Shown: positions 10,065 through 18,970, counted from the stretch's first letter. The stretch is DNA of 64,000 nt from Lentzea sp. NBRC 102530 (GCF_030269365.1 NZ_BSTF01000022.1:62001-126000), one strand, 5' to 3'. Notes: generated by a model not told the origin, from the sequence alone. Numbers and translations: made by a program.

Positions 10065-12564
10065 TGCCGAGCTTGCGGTAGGCGCTCGACAGGTGCAGTT
10101 CGACGGTGCGGCGGGTGAGGTGCAGGGCTTCGGCGATCTGCCGGTTCGTCTGGCCCTGCGCCGCCATCCGCGCGACCCGGTTCTCCTGCTTGGTAAGGCC
10201 CTGCACCTGGTCGTCCTCGTCGCGGACCTCGTCGCCCGCGAGCTTGGCCAGCGGGTGCGCGCTCAGGTGCCGGGCCAGGTCGTAGGCCCGCCGCAGGTGC
10301 GGGGCCGCGGCGTCGGCCCTGCCCTTGCGACGCAGGTGGTGGCCGAGCCAGTACGACGACTGGGCGTGCAGCAGCCGGTGCGGTGACGAGGCCAGCACCT
10401 CCTCCGCCTCAAGGAGGACCTCGACGTCGTCGGTGCTGATGCCGACGCTCATCAGCGCCGTGCCGATCACCCGCGGCGAACCCCAGCGCTTGGCCAGGTC
10501 GAGTTCCTCGTGCGCCAGGCGGGCAGCGTCCTCGCGGTTGCCGATCGCGAGGTGCGCGCGCACGGCGTGGTGCCGCCACGGCATGAGCGCCGGGTTCGGC
10601 ATGTCCCGCTCGGCGAGGCGGCGGCCCGCCTCCAGCAGGTCCTCCAGCCCGCCCTCGGCGTGGCACGACGCGAGCTTGAGCCGGCCGCGCGCGTAGACGA
10701 CGTTGATGTGCTGCAACAGGTCGCCGTCCTCGGCGACCAGCGGGGCGGCCTCGTCGAACTGCCCCATCTCGATGCACACCTCGGCGAGCTTCGCGGTGGC
10801 GAGCACGACGGCGGGGCAGTCCCGGTTGCCCGTCGACACCGGCGGGGTGAGGAACGTGTAGGCGCGCGCGAGGTCGCCGTTGTTGTGGAACGCTCCGGCG
10901 CGGGCGATCATGCTGAGCATCCCGCGGCGCAGGTGCGGGTCGTGCGAGACCGGCGCGGTGCTGTGCGAGAGCCAGAACTTGGTGATGTGCTCGGGGTTGT
11001 CGCCGAGCACGGGCACCAGGAACGTGAAGAGGTACGGCTCGCCGAAGACGTCGACCCAGTCGCCTTCGAGTGCTTCCAGCGCGTGTTCGACGGCTTCGGC
11101 GTACGAGTCACCGCTGCGGGCGTTGCCGACCGCGAGCAACGCCGACCGGGCGCGCTGGAGTTCCGGGGCCTGCGGGATCTCGCCGACGAGGTCCTCGAAG
11201 TACTTGCCCGCGCAGTTGGCCATGTGCGCGTCCCTGTTGGCGGACAACAGGTACGTGGTGCAGACGAGGTTCCAGACGAGGTCGCGGTCCTCGGGCAGCA
11301 GCCGGGCGACGACCATGATCGCGAGCGAGACGGCGAAGTGCGCGTCGGTGCCGGTGCACATGCGCTGGATCAACGACAGCGCGACGTTCGCGGCGAGGTG
11401 CGGGTCCTCGCAGCGCATCAACGCGTCGCGGACCCGGTCGCGGCCCTGTTTCCGGTCCCGCAGGTGTTCGGTGTGGCCGAGCTCGACCTCGACGGCCAGC
11501 CGGTCGGGTTCGGAGAGGTGTTCGTCCAGCGCGCGTTCCAGGTGCTCGACACCGCCGACCTCGCGCAGCAGGTCGACGGCCCACGGCAAGCGGACGGACC
11601 TGGCCTTGAGCACGTGCTCGGCGACGCGCTCGTCCGGGGCGTCCGACTCGAACAGCAGCCAGGCGGCGCGGGCGTGCGCGGCGGACCGGACGGCGACCGG
11701 CATGTCGGCGAGGATGCTGTTGCGCACGAACGGGTGCAGGAACGTCAGCGGGTCGGTGTCGGCGAGCACGCCGAGCCGGACGAGCGTGTCGACGGCGGGC
11801 AGCGCGTCGAACCCGGTGAGCGCGGACAGCAGTTCGAGGCCCGCGTCCCCGTCGAGCACGGCGGCGGACCGCGCGACCTCGGCGGCGCCGGTGTACTCGC
11901 GCAGCCGCACGCCGACCATCTCGCCGACCGCGGCCGAGCCCTCGCCTTCCTCGCGCAGCAACGCCTGCAGCAGGTAGGGGTTGCCGCCGGTGAGTTCGTG
12001 GCAGCGCTTGGGGTCCCGGTCCGGGTGGTTCCCGGTGAGCGCTTCGACGGTCACGACGTCGAGGCCGTCGAGGTCGAGGCGGTGCGGGTGGGCGCCGGCG
12101 ATCTCGGGCAGCGTGACCTCGTCGGTGGCGAGATACCCCTGGGACGCACCGAGCGCGATGACGACGGGCATGTCTCTCAGTCGCGGGCGCAGGTACGCGA
12201 GCGCGCGCTTGGAGAAGGTGTCGGCGACGTGGACGTCGTCGATGACCATGAGGATGGGCGTCTTGCGCGCGGAGTTCGCGGCGCGCGCGTACAGCTCTTC
12301 GAGGTCGTGTTCGTTGGCGAGGCACGGCGCGAGCTGCCGCACGACGGCGCCGGGCAGGTGGCTTTCCAGCCGGGCGCTCTTGGCGAGGCGGACCGTGAAG
12401 CCGCGTTCGCGGGCGTCTGCGGCGAGCGCGTCGAGGACCGCCGTCTTGCCGATGCCGAACCCACCGGTGACGACGACGCACGAGCCCGTGCCCATGACCG
12501 CGTCGTCCAGCAAGCGTCCGAGAGTCGCGAGTTCCGCGTCCCGGCCGAGCAGTGGAGATGTCAT
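10024..12564 (-). CDS. Large ATP-binding LuxR-family (LAL) transcriptional regulator
   Basis: An 846-residue STAND-type regulator. An AAA/NACHT-like module begins with Walker A GGFGIGKT (residues 34-41), with a Walker-B-like ILMVIDDVHVA. A long helical TPR-like middle follows. The C-terminal LuxR helix-turn-helix spans about 785-845 (LTKQENRVARMAAQGQTNRQIAEALHLTRRTVELHL). Such proteins usually activate nearby genes in response to a ligand; the convergent dikinase-MFS operon is the obvious candidate (inference). It has no gene-proximal partner upstream. The 3' end overlaps the MFS gene by 41 bp. Confidence 0.9.
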   Translation of the reverse strand: MTSPLLGRDAELATLGRLLDDAVMGTGSCVVVTGGFGIGKTAVLDALAADARERGFTVRLAKSARLESHLPGAVVRQLAPCLANEHDLEELYARAANSARKTPILMVIDDVHVADTFSKRALAYLRPRLRDMPVVIALGASQGYLATDEVTLPEIAGAHPHRLDLDGLDVVTVEALTGNHPDRDPKRCHELTGGNPYLLQALLREEGEGSAAVGEMVGVRLREYTGAAEVARSAAVLDGDAGLELLSALTGFDALPAVDTLVRLGVLADTDPLTFLHPFVRNSILADMPVAVRSAAHARAAWLLFESDAPDERVAEHVLKARSVRLPWAVDLLREVGGVEHLERALDEHLSEPDRLAVEVELGHTEHLRDRKQGRDRVRDALMRCEDPHLAANVALSLIQRMCTGTDAHFAVSLAIMVVARLLPEDRDLVWNLVCTTYLLSANRDAHMANCAGKYFEDLVGEIPQAPELQRARSALLAVGNARSGDSYAEAVEHALEALEGDWVDVFGEPYLFTFLVPVLGDNPEHITKFWLSHSTAPVSHDPHLRRGMLSMIARAGAFHNNGDLARAYTFLTPPVSTGNRDCPAVVLATAKLAEVCIEMGQFDEAAPLVAEDGDLLQHINVVYARGRLKLASCHAEGGLEDLLEAGRRLAERDMPNPALMPWRHHAVRAHLAIGNREDAARLAHEELDLAKRWGSPRVIGTALMSVGISTDDVEVLLEAEEVLASSPHRLLHAQSSYWLGHHLRRKGRADAAAPHLRRAYDLARHLSAHPLAKLAGDEVRDEDDQVQGLTKQENRVARMAAQGQTNRQIAEALHLTRRTVELHLSSAYRKLGITGRAELVAALWS

Positions 12565-12598
12565 CTCTGCCTACCCCTGCCTTCGGTACCGAGAGGAC

Positions 12599-12652
12599 CG
12601 CAGGTCGAAGGTTCCGGTCTTCCTTCGGTGCCGACCGTAGAGACCTGCGCTT
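12599..12652. promoter_or_regulatory. Upstream region of the LAL regulator
   Basis: The 246-bp gap from 12565 to 12810 has no supported gene. CGCAGGTC at 12599-12606 is repeated inverted (GACCTGCG) about 36 bp away, a possible operator just upstream of the LAL start. No confident promoter boxes were found. Confidence 0.3.
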
Positions 12653-12810
12653 CGTCGTCGGGCAAACTTACCCACAGGTAACGGCTGACGGAACTGTGAG
12701 CTGTTCGCGGAATCGGCCGCAGTCGAGAACGGGAGCGAGTGATGGTCTTCGCCGGGCTGGTGCGCGCGTGGTTGCGCCTTGCCCGTCTGCTGACCGGCTC
12801 TCGTCCCGGC

Positions 12811-13239
12811 TCACATGCGTTCGACCAGCGGGAATCCCTCGTGGTGAGAGGGTGCGGCGCGGGTGAGCGTGCTGACGTCCACGGTGTCGGACGCGTGCGA
12901 GGACAGCGACTCCACGACCGAGAGCACCGCGGCGACGGCCACCACGACGCCCGCCGCCACCACCAGGACGCTGCGCGCGATCGAGCACGGCTCGCGCACC
13001 GGTGGGCGGGTCCGCAGCACCGGCCGCAGCACGGGCGCGAACATGCCGAAGTCGGCCGCGTCGCGCTCGCAGTCCCCGCACCCGGCTAGGTGCCTCGAAA
13101 ATCTGACGTGCTCGGCCGGGTCGAGCACACCCAGCACGTACGCCGCCACGTCACCGCACGGTCCCGCAGGCCCTTCTCGGTCCACGACCGCGCGGTTCTC
13201 GTCGTTCTGCTGCTCGTGATGTGGTTGACGGGTCACCAT
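12811..13239 (-). CDS. Zinc-finger anti-sigma factor
   Basis: A 142-residue membrane protein, probably an inhibitor of the ECF sigma factor encoded just upstream. Residues about 28-62 carry the anti-sigma zinc-binding pattern His-x3-Cys-x2-Cys (RHLAGCGDC). One membrane segment lies near 90-110, and a short extracytoplasmic tail follows. ATG 13239 is preferred because AGGAG lies 6 nt upstream; GTG 13242 overlaps the sigma stop (TAGTG). The sigma/anti-sigma order and coupling are typical of ECF operons such as SigL-RslA. Confidence 0.85.
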   Translation of the reverse strand: MVTRQPHHEQQNDENRAVVDREGPAGPCGDVAAYVLGVLDPAEHVRFSRHLAGCGDCERDAADFGMFAPVLRPVLRTRPPVREPCSIARSVLVVAAGVVVAVAAVLSVVESLSSHASDTVDVSTLTRAAPSHHEGFPLVERM

Positions 13240-13241
13240 CA

Positions 13242-13769
13242 CTAGCTCCTGTCCTGCAGCGCCCGGCGGATCGTGTGCATCGCCTTGTACAGCCGGGACT
13301 TGACGGTTCCTTCCGGGACTCCGAGAACGTGCGCGGCCTCCTTCACCGTTCGTCCCATGACATACGTTTCGTAGATTGCGGAACGGTGTTCATCACTCAA
13401 TTGGCGTACTACGTCGGTGATAACCATCACCGAAAGTGTTTGTTCGGTGTCGTCCGGAGATTCGGCGATGTCCGGTCGCAACAATTCCACTTCCTGCGGG
13501 CGCGCCTGCCGGCTCCGCCATCCGTCGATCACAATGCGACGAGCCACAGTACAAAGCCAGCCACGCAACATACCCGGTTCCCGAACGAGGTGTTCGGAGT
13601 TCTGCCACGCCCTGATCAACGTCTCTTGGACGACGTCTTCCGTCCACTGGCGGTCGTAGTTGGTCAGGCACAGGACCTGCGAGAACAACATCCTCTGGAA
13701 CTGCCCGTAGAGCAACGTGAGCAATTCTTCGTCCCGATGGACTTGCGCGACCTTGCCCTGATCACCCAT
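13242..13769 (-). CDS. ECF RNA polymerase sigma factor (SigL/SigK-like)
   Basis: 175 residues with region 2 (about 20-90; LTNYDRQWTEDVVQETLIRAWQ) and region 4 (about 118-170; KEAAHVLGVPEGTVKSRLYKAMHTIRRAL), joined by a short linker. Regions 1 and 3 are absent, so it is an ECF sigma. The coupled anti-sigma gene follows directly. The divergent DUF4142 gene has a matching TGAAC-N16-CGT promoter, so it is the likely target. The SigL/SigK-like label is tentative. Confidence 0.92.
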   Translation of the reverse strand: MGDQGKVAQVHRDEELLTLLYGQFQRMLFSQVLCLTNYDRQWTEDVVQETLIRAWQNSEHLVREPGMLRGWLCTVARRIVIDGWRSRQARPQEVELLRPDIAESPDDTEQTLSVMVITDVVRQLSDEHRSAIYETYVMGRTVKEAAHVLGVPEGTVKSRLYKAMHTIRRALQDRS

Positions 13770-13923
13770 GAAGCTGACGACCTCCCCAGATATCGGCGAC
13801 GTTCGCTTCGGGCGGCAGACCTAGCGACTCGGTGGCCGAGCGTGGAATCCACCGGATCGTACCTCGTGAACGCGAAAAGCTCTCGGGTACGTAAATTCGA
13901 CCTTAATGGTTCGCCAAAGCTCA

Positions 13924-13939
13924 TGTGATCCACATCACA
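13924..13939. promoter_or_regulatory. CRP-type cAMP receptor site
   Basis: TGTGATCCACATCACA matches TGTGA-N6-TCACA in both half-sites; seven bases are symmetric on each side. It lies between the divergent sigma-factor and DUF4142 genes, 20 bp upstream of the ECF-type -35 box. Mycobacterial CRP recognises this consensus. Binding here is inferred. Confidence 0.65.
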
Positions 13940-13959
13940 TACCTATTCTTGCGCACCCG

Positions 13960-13986
13960 TGAACTCAGGCCCCACCAGCGCGTATC
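13960..13986 (+). promoter_or_regulatory. ECF-type promoter of the DUF4142 gene
   Basis: TGAAC at 13960-13964 and CGTATC at 13981-13986 are separated by 16 bp, the pattern of SigL-type ECF promoters. The start codon is 41 nt downstream. A second, weaker pair (TGAAC-N18-CGTAAA) occurs further upstream near 13866. Confidence 0.6.
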
Positions 13987-14026
13987 ACCTTCGAAGGCAG
14001 CTCGATCGCGGGGAGGAACGGGCACT

Positions 14027-15256
14027 ATGCGTCACCAGTTGGGCACGCTGGGACAGCAGGCAGCACTGTTTGTCATCCTGTCAGCCGTATTTCTGGGAGC
14101 TTTCATCGGAGCCGTCCCGGCCAATGCGCAATCGACAGAAGTGCAGCCGTCGGATCGTTCGTTCATGGTGTCTCTGCGCCAAGCGAACTCCTGGTTGGTA
14201 CCGATCAGCAACGAAGCTCCGGCGCGGACCACGAATGCGTCGATAAGCAATGCCGGACGGGACGTCTTCGAGGGTCATTCACGACTCGACGTCGACCTCC
14301 TCAAATCCGCCGAAGGACTCGGCGTGGTCCTGCCGAACGACGTCAGCAGTGAACACCAGTCACTCATCGGCGAGATGGCGGAACGCACTGGCGAGAACCA
14401 CGACAGCGCCTACGCGACGATCGTCCGGCAGGCGCAGGGCGGCCTTCTGGTGATGGCCGTGCAAACACGCGCGACAACGCAGAACACCGCGATTCGCACG
14501 CTGGCTCACCAGACCGTGCAAATGCTGGTCCGCACCATGACGACCCTGGAGAACACCGGCAAGGTCGACCCGTCCGCATTCGAATTGGTGACGGCCAAGG
14601 CACAGGTGAACGCGGTGCGCGTCATCGGCCAGAACATCGAACCGTCGGACCGGGAACTACTCGTTCTGCTCACCCAGCACACGCTGTGGCAGAAACCGGC
14701 GAGCCGCGAGAGCTCCGACCGCGCCCGCGACGCCAAGGTCCGCAAGGTGGCGGGCCAGCTCGCCGCCGAGCACACGCAGCTGACGCAGGCGGTCACGGAC
14801 GCGGCCCGCCAGGTCGGCGTGGACCTCCCGTCCGAGCCGACCACGGAGCAGAAGTCGTGGGCGAACGCCATCTCGGCGAGCTCGGGCGACGAACTCGACA
14901 GCATGTACGCGAACCTGTCCCGCGCCGCGGACGGCACGCTCATCACGCAGGTCGCCCAGGCGCGGGCCACGACGAGGAACCTGCCCGCGCGCATCGCCGC
15001 CCAGACCGCGCTGACCCTGCTGCTCAAGCACATGCTCCTGCTGGAGGGCACCGGCCTGGTGAAGGCGAACTCGCTGCAGATGGCCGACATCCCGGCCATC
15101 ACGCAGTCCACACCGAACAGCAGTCCGCAACCCCAGCCCGACGACTCGTTCACGAGCGTCGGCGTCCTCACCGGCATCGCCGTGCTCGTCGTCGCCGGCG
15201 CCGGCACCCTCTGGCTCGTCCGGGCGGTGGGCCACCACGGCGAACACCGCCGCTGA
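14027..15256 (+). CDS. Secreted membrane-anchored protein with two DUF4142 domains
   Basis: A 409-residue protein. A signal peptide (residues 1 to about 34, ending VPANAQS) is followed by two repeats of a ferritin-like DUF4142 helical domain (about 45-195 and 205-350). A low-complexity linker, a C-terminal membrane segment (about 378-400) and a basic tail follow. ATG 14027 follows GGGAGG. The divergent ECF sigma and a TGAAC/CGT promoter suggest it belongs to an envelope-stress regulon. DUF4142 has no established biochemical function. The stop codon is the first base triplet of an inverted repeat. Confidence 0.82.
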   Translation: MRHQLGTLGQQAALFVILSAVFLGAFIGAVPANAQSTEVQPSDRSFMVSLRQANSWLVPISNEAPARTTNASISNAGRDVFEGHSRLDVDLLKSAEGLGVVLPNDVSSEHQSLIGEMAERTGENHDSAYATIVRQAQGGLLVMAVQTRATTQNTAIRTLAHQTVQMLVRTMTTLENTGKVDPSAFELVTAKAQVNAVRVIGQNIEPSDRELLVLLTQHTLWQKPASRESSDRARDAKVRKVAGQLAAEHTQLTQAVTDAARQVGVDLPSEPTTEQKSWANAISASSGDELDSMYANLSRAADGTLITQVAQARATTRNLPARIAAQTALTLLLKHMLLLEGTGLVKANSLQMADIPAITQSTPNSSPQPQPDDSFTSVGVLTGIAVLVVAGAGTLWLVRAVGHHGEHRR

Positions 15257-15291
15257 TACATCGGATATCGCCCTCGCCAACCGATGTGTCA
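15254..15291. terminator. Inverted repeat joining two convergent stop codons; carries the 15-bp motif
   Basis: TGATACATCGG (15254-15264) and CCGATGTGTCA (15281-15291) form an 11-bp stem with one G-T pair. The TGA of the plus-strand gene and the TGA of the minus-strand gene are the two outer ends of the repeat. GATACATCGGATATC lies at 15255-15269. A shared bidirectional terminator is likely. Confidence 0.6.
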
Positions 15292-16440
15292 GCGCAACGC
15301 GATGTCGGCCCTGCTTGTGTCGACGACCTCGACGACGTGCGCCTCGGTCACGTCGACGGCCTCCCACTTGGCTGCGAGCCGGTCGATCACCGCGGCCGGC
15401 ACCGGGTCGGGACGGGTCTGGTTGCGGGCGTGGATCACGTTCTTCGGCGCCTCGAGCCCGACGAGCGTGATCCGTGCCCGGTAGTCGGCGGCGAGGCCGA
15501 TGCAGCGTTCGCGGATCTGCTGGGAGATGTTGGTCGCGTTCCACACGAACGGCTCCCCCGCCCGCAGCAGCACTCGCGCTTCTTCGAACGCGGCGGCGGC
15601 AACGGCTCGTTGGTCGCCATCGGGTGCGATACCAAGCCGCTGTCGCACCGCGTCGAGGCTGACCACCCTCCAGCCGGGACGGTGGGTGGCGATCCAGTGG
15701 TCCTTGCCGACACCGGGAAGTCCGGACAGGACCGTCACCTCGACGCGCGTGTCGTCGTAGGCGGCGTAGGACGGATCACGGCCGGGCGTGCGGAAGTACT
15801 GGAAGCGCGCGTGGCCGGACGGGAACTCGCGCGGCCGGTCCAGACACGCCCGTTCGCGGCAGTACTCCTCGAACAGCGCGATGTTCTCCAGCACGACGTC
15901 GGCGTCGGAGCAGACGCGGCCGAGGATGTCGGCGCGGGCGAGGGTCGCGAGGTCGTCGTTGCGCGCGAGCAGGCTCACCCGGAACGCGATGCGGTCGAGG
16001 TCCGGCCGTTCGAGCGCCCAGAACGGCACCTGGTGGTGGCGGATCAGGGCGGCGACGTGCTCGCGCCAGGCGATCGGGCGGCCCATCTCCCACAGCAGGG
16101 TGCGGGCCATCAGATCACCGGCACGCGAGTGGCCGTGAGCGGTGATGCGGCCGTCGGTGACCTGGGTGCGGAACGGCTTGGCGACGTCGTGCAGCAGCAC
16201 CGTCGCGAACAACCGCACGCGGTCTGATTCGGGTCGCGCGCGCCATTCGGGCAACGACGCCAAGGCCTCGCACGCCATGCGGGTGTGTGTCGCGACGTCA
16301 CCCTCGGCGTGGTGCAAGGGATCTTGCGGCACGCCTTCGAGAGCACGCACCCACGGGAACGCCGCACGCACGGCGTCCCAGTCGAGAGTCCACTCCGGAC
16401 CGTTCGGGCAGAGCTGCTCGAACGTGGGTCGGTCAACCAC
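15289..16440 (-). CDS. HD-Pnk-type RNA end-healing enzyme (HD phosphoesterase + polynucleotide kinase)
   Basis: 383 residues from GTG 16440, which overlaps the ligase stop. The N-terminal HD domain (about 45-175) shows His52, His84-Asp85 (LLHDVAKP), His102/His104 and His135-His136. A C-terminal P-loop kinase (about 233-383) has Walker A GLPGVGKD (240-247) and a lid region near 305-325. Characterised HD-Pnk proteins remove 2',3'-cyclic phosphates and phosphorylate 5'-OH ends, preparing broken RNA for ligation. The gene is coupled to an RNA ligase, which supports that role. Regions upstream of GTG 16440 in this frame overlap the ligase gene and look non-coding. Confidence 0.8.
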   Translation of the reverse strand: MVDRPTFEQLCPNGPEWTLDWDAVRAAFPWVRALEGVPQDPLHHAEGDVATHTRMACEALASLPEWRARPESDRVRLFATVLLHDVAKPFRTQVTDGRITAHGHSRAGDLMARTLLWEMGRPIAWREHVAALIRHHQVPFWALERPDLDRIAFRVSLLARNDDLATLARADILGRVCSDADVVLENIALFEEYCRERACLDRPREFPSGHARFQYFRTPGRDPSYAAYDDTRVEVTVLSGLPGVGKDHWIATHRPGWRVVSLDAVRQRLGIAPDGDQRAVAAAAFEEARVLLRAGEPFVWNATNISQQIRERCIGLAADYRARITLVGLEAPKNVIHARNQTRPDPVPAAVIDRLAAKWEAVDVTEAHVVEVVDTSRADIALR

Positions 16441-17200
16441 GGGCCACCACCTGGTTCGGCAGGATCGGACGGTCATGCCAGTGACTGCCCGAGTCCAGCA
16501 CGGCGGTGAGGAACGTCGGCCGCACCCACTTGTAGCGCTCGACCGTGCGCCCGCCCTCCTCCACCTTGATGTAGAGGCCTTCCATGTCGTCGTCGGAATC
16601 CGTTTCCGCGACAACGACTTGCGGGTCCTGCCCCAACGCACGGGCCGAGGCCACCAACGCCTCACGCCACCCCGAGGTGCGGCACGTCGACGGGCCGAGC
16701 AGGGCGGTCAGGTCCTTCAGCCGGCGCAACTCCCCCTCGTGCAACACCGGCACCGGCACCACCGGCGTCCCGGCGAGCAGCCGCCGCCGTTCCGGTGTGG
16801 ACAGGAACGCGCCGGTCTCCCGGTCGAGCAGGTCGAACTCGCAGAAGTGGTGGGGCAACGCGTCGTAGAACACGGTGTGCTTGGCATAGAGCCATTCCCC
16901 GTACAGCACGAACCGCGTGCCGAGCCGTTCCCACAGCACTCCCTGGTGCGTCGCGGCCCACGCCTTCAACGGCGCGAACTGCCGTTCACGCGGCCCGCCC
17001 GCCAGGAAATGACCGCGGGACTGGAGCTTGAGCACGCCGCCGGAGTCGAAGCTGATGCCCGCGTTGGCACCGTCGAGCTTCTCCTCGACGACGAGGTGCC
17101 GCCCCGCGATCGCGCGGAACGGCACCTGGTCGAGGTCCTCGTCGCCCGGTTGCAGGCGCGAGCCCTCGAGGTGGGGCGTTCGCGGGTACTTGCGCAACAT
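16433..17200 (-). CDS. RNA ligase
   Basis: A 255-residue nucleotidyltransferase that should seal 3'-OH and 5'-phosphate RNA ends with ATP. Motif I is EEKLDG with nucleophile Lys41. Also visible are YGEWLYAKHT (100-109), EFDLLD (121-126), motif IV EGLYIK (207-212) and motif V RYKWVR (222-227). It is shorter than T4 Rnl2 and lacks a large C-terminal domain. Its stop overlaps the GTG of the HD-Pnk gene, giving a complete heal-and-seal operon. The substrate, perhaps tRNA or other cleaved RNA, is unknown. Confidence 0.83.
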   Translation of the reverse strand: MLRKYPRTPHLEGSRLQPGDEDLDQVPFRAIAGRHLVVEEKLDGANAGISFDSGGVLKLQSRGHFLAGGPRERQFAPLKAWAATHQGVLWERLGTRFVLYGEWLYAKHTVFYDALPHHFCEFDLLDRETGAFLSTPERRRLLAGTPVVPVPVLHEGELRRLKDLTALLGPSTCRTSGWREALVASARALGQDPQVVVAETDSDDDMEGLYIKVEEGGRTVERYKWVRPTFLTAVLDSGSHWHDRPILPNQVVARG

Positions 17201-17242
17201 GCCCCGATTTGTAACCCGTCGGTGTGCCCGCGAGCGAACGGT

Positions 17243-18004
17243 TTACGCCTGCCCGACGAACGCGGCCTTGGCGGAGTTGAACGTCGGCTCGAACACGAGC
17301 TGCATCTCACCGGGCTGCGCGCCCACCGCGTAGGCGACGTGGAACGTGTAGGTCTTGCCCGGCAACACGGTCGCCGAGTCGTACGTGCTGTCGCAGCCGC
17401 CGCTGCTGTCGAACACCATCTCGGCCTTCTGGCCGTTGAACTGCGCGTCGGTGCCGATCGACATCAGCGCGGTCTCGAACGCGGCGCTCGTGCCGTTGGT
17501 GATGGTGATCTCGAACTTCACCGCGCGGGCGATCGACGACGGCGCCGCGTACTGGCCCGGCTGGCACGCGACCGGCGCGGCGACGTCGACCGCGAGGCCG
17601 TTGTCCCAGGTGAACCGCTTGCCCCAGGTCGGGTTCTGCACCAGCGCGTCCTGCTTCGCGGTCTCACCGGGAGTGCCGGCCTGGCCCTGGTTGGTGTCGC
17701 CGAGGATCTTGTCGAGCTCCTCGACCGCGGCCTTCTGCGCGACCACCGTCAGCACGATCGCCACCACGCACAGGACGACGCCGATCGCCGCCAGCACCTT
17801 GCGCGTGCCGAACAACGCGATGATGCCGAGCACGACGCCGACGAAAGCGGCGATCGCGGTGAGGTTGTTGAAGAAGATGAGCCACGAGCTGAGGATGCCG
17901 ACGATCCCGAGGATCACCGAGGTCCAGGCGAGCGCGCCGAACCGGGCGGGCTTCGGCGGTGCGGCCGGGGGTTCGGCGTAGGCGGGCGGCATCGGGTAGG
18001 TCAT
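17243..18004 (-). CDS. Proline-rich membrane protein with DUF4352-like domain
   Basis: 253 residues. A Pro-rich cytoplasmic start (about 1-22) is followed by two or three membrane segments (about 25-90) resembling DUF4190. An extracytoplasmic beta domain follows (about 130-253), with two Cys and a DUF4352-like layout typical of secreted ligand-binding folds. ATG 18004 is preferred over GTG 18007 because AGGAG then lies 5 nt away. Divergent from the secreted protease gene. Function unknown. Confidence 0.7.
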   Translation of the reverse strand: MTYPMPPAYAEPPAAPPKPARFGALAWTSVILGIVGILSSWLIFFNNLTAIAAFVGVVLGIIALFGTRKVLAAIGVVLCVVAIVLTVVAQKAAVEELDKILGDTNQGQAGTPGETAKQDALVQNPTWGKRFTWDNGLAVDVAAPVACQPGQYAAPSSIARAVKFEITITNGTSAAFETALMSIGTDAQFNGQKAEMVFDSSGGCDSTYDSATVLPGKTYTFHVAYAVGAQPGEMQLVFEPTFNSAKAAFVGQA

Positions 18005-18125
18005 CACGGCTCCTGGCGGTTGCGATGTGTGACCACGACGTCGATTGGTCCGCTTCGACTGTTAGCTCCACCCAGCTCCGTCACCCGATCGAGTTACGGA
18101 GCGGCCAGTCAGCCGACTCCCGAAG

Positions 18126-18144
18126 GTAGTTGATCGACTACGAT
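18126..18144 (+). promoter_or_regulatory. Probable leaderless promoter of the protease gene
   Basis: The -10-like TACGAT (18139-18144) ends 6 nt before ATG 18151, so the mRNA is probably leaderless. It overlaps the inverted repeat GTAGT-TGATCG-ACTAC (18126-18141), a possible repressor site. Confidence 0.4.
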
Positions 18145-18150
18145 CCGTGC

Positions 18151-18951
18151 ATGGCACGACGACTCGTCGCAACTCTGCTCACCGCGTTCACCGCCCTCGG
18201 CGTCATGGTCACTCCCGCCCAGGCCGCCGGCTTCACCGGCGCGGTGAAGCTGGACAACTGCTCGGGTTCGCTCGTCCGCCTGCCCGGCTCGACCTCGTCC
18301 GACCAGGCGCTCGTGCTCACCAACGGCCACTGCGTCGAACTGATGAAACCCGGAACCGCGCTCGCCGACGTCCCGGCGAACCGCGACTTCACGCTGCTCA
18401 ACGGCTCCGGCGGACCCCTCGCGAAGCTGCAGAGCACCGAGATCGTCTACGCGACCATGACCGGCACCGACGCCGCGCTCTACCGGCTCGACCAGACCTA
18501 CCGCCAGCTCCAGCAGAAGCACGGCGCCCGCGCGCTCGACCTGTCCGCGTCCGGCCCCGCAGCCGGGTCCGGCATCCGGATCGTCTCCGGCTACTGGACC
18601 AAGATCTACTCGTGTCGGGTCGACGCCGTCGTCCACCAGGTCAGGGAAGCGAAGTGGACCTGGAACGACTCGCTGCGCTACACCCCGTACTGCGACACCA
18701 TCGGCGGTACGTCGGGCTCGCCGATCATCGACGCGGCGAGCGGCAAGGTCGTCGGCGTCAACAACACGGGCAACGAGAGCGGCGGCCGTTGCACGATGAA
18801 CAACCCGTGCGAGGTCGACGCCACCGGCGAGATCACCGTCCACAAAGGCATCAGCTACGGCCAGCAGACCGCCGGCCTGGTCGCCTGCTTCGGCCGCGGC
18901 TCCACCCTCGACCTCACCCTGCCCGGCTGCACGGTCGTGAAGCCGCAGTAG
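18151..18951 (+). CDS. Secreted trypsin-like serine protease
   Basis: A 266-residue exported protein. The signal peptide covers about 1-26 (ending AQAAGF). The chymotrypsin-fold catalytic triad is visible: His in LTNGHCVE, Asp in GTDAALY, and Ser in GGTSGSP. Six Cys suggest disulfides. ATG 18151 starts a normal signal peptide; an in-frame start 21 nt upstream gives an atypical acidic extension. The substrate is unknown. A hairpin terminator follows. Confidence 0.9.
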   Translation: MARRLVATLLTAFTALGVMVTPAQAAGFTGAVKLDNCSGSLVRLPGSTSSDQALVLTNGHCVELMKPGTALADVPANRDFTLLNGSGGPLAKLQSTEIVYATMTGTDAALYRLDQTYRQLQQKHGARALDLSASGPAAGSGIRIVSGYWTKIYSCRVDAVVHQVREAKWTWNDSLRYTPYCDTIGGTSGSPIIDAASGKVVGVNNTGNESGGRCTMNNPCEVDATGEITVHKGISYGQQTAGLVACFGRGSTLDLTLPGCTVVKPQ

Positions 18952-18970
18952 CTCCGGCCCCAGACACGGC

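Noticed and set aside
10510..12681. Open frame opposite the LAL regulator
   Set aside because: Same GC-driven shadow; the minus-strand frame has Walker A and LuxR motifs.
12565..12810. Possible small genes between the LAL and anti-sigma genes
   Set aside because: Frames there are short, lack ribosome binding sites and have no recognisable domains.
13221..13928. Plus-strand frame opposite the sigma factor
   Set aside because: No motifs, and the sigma factor on the minus strand is unambiguous.
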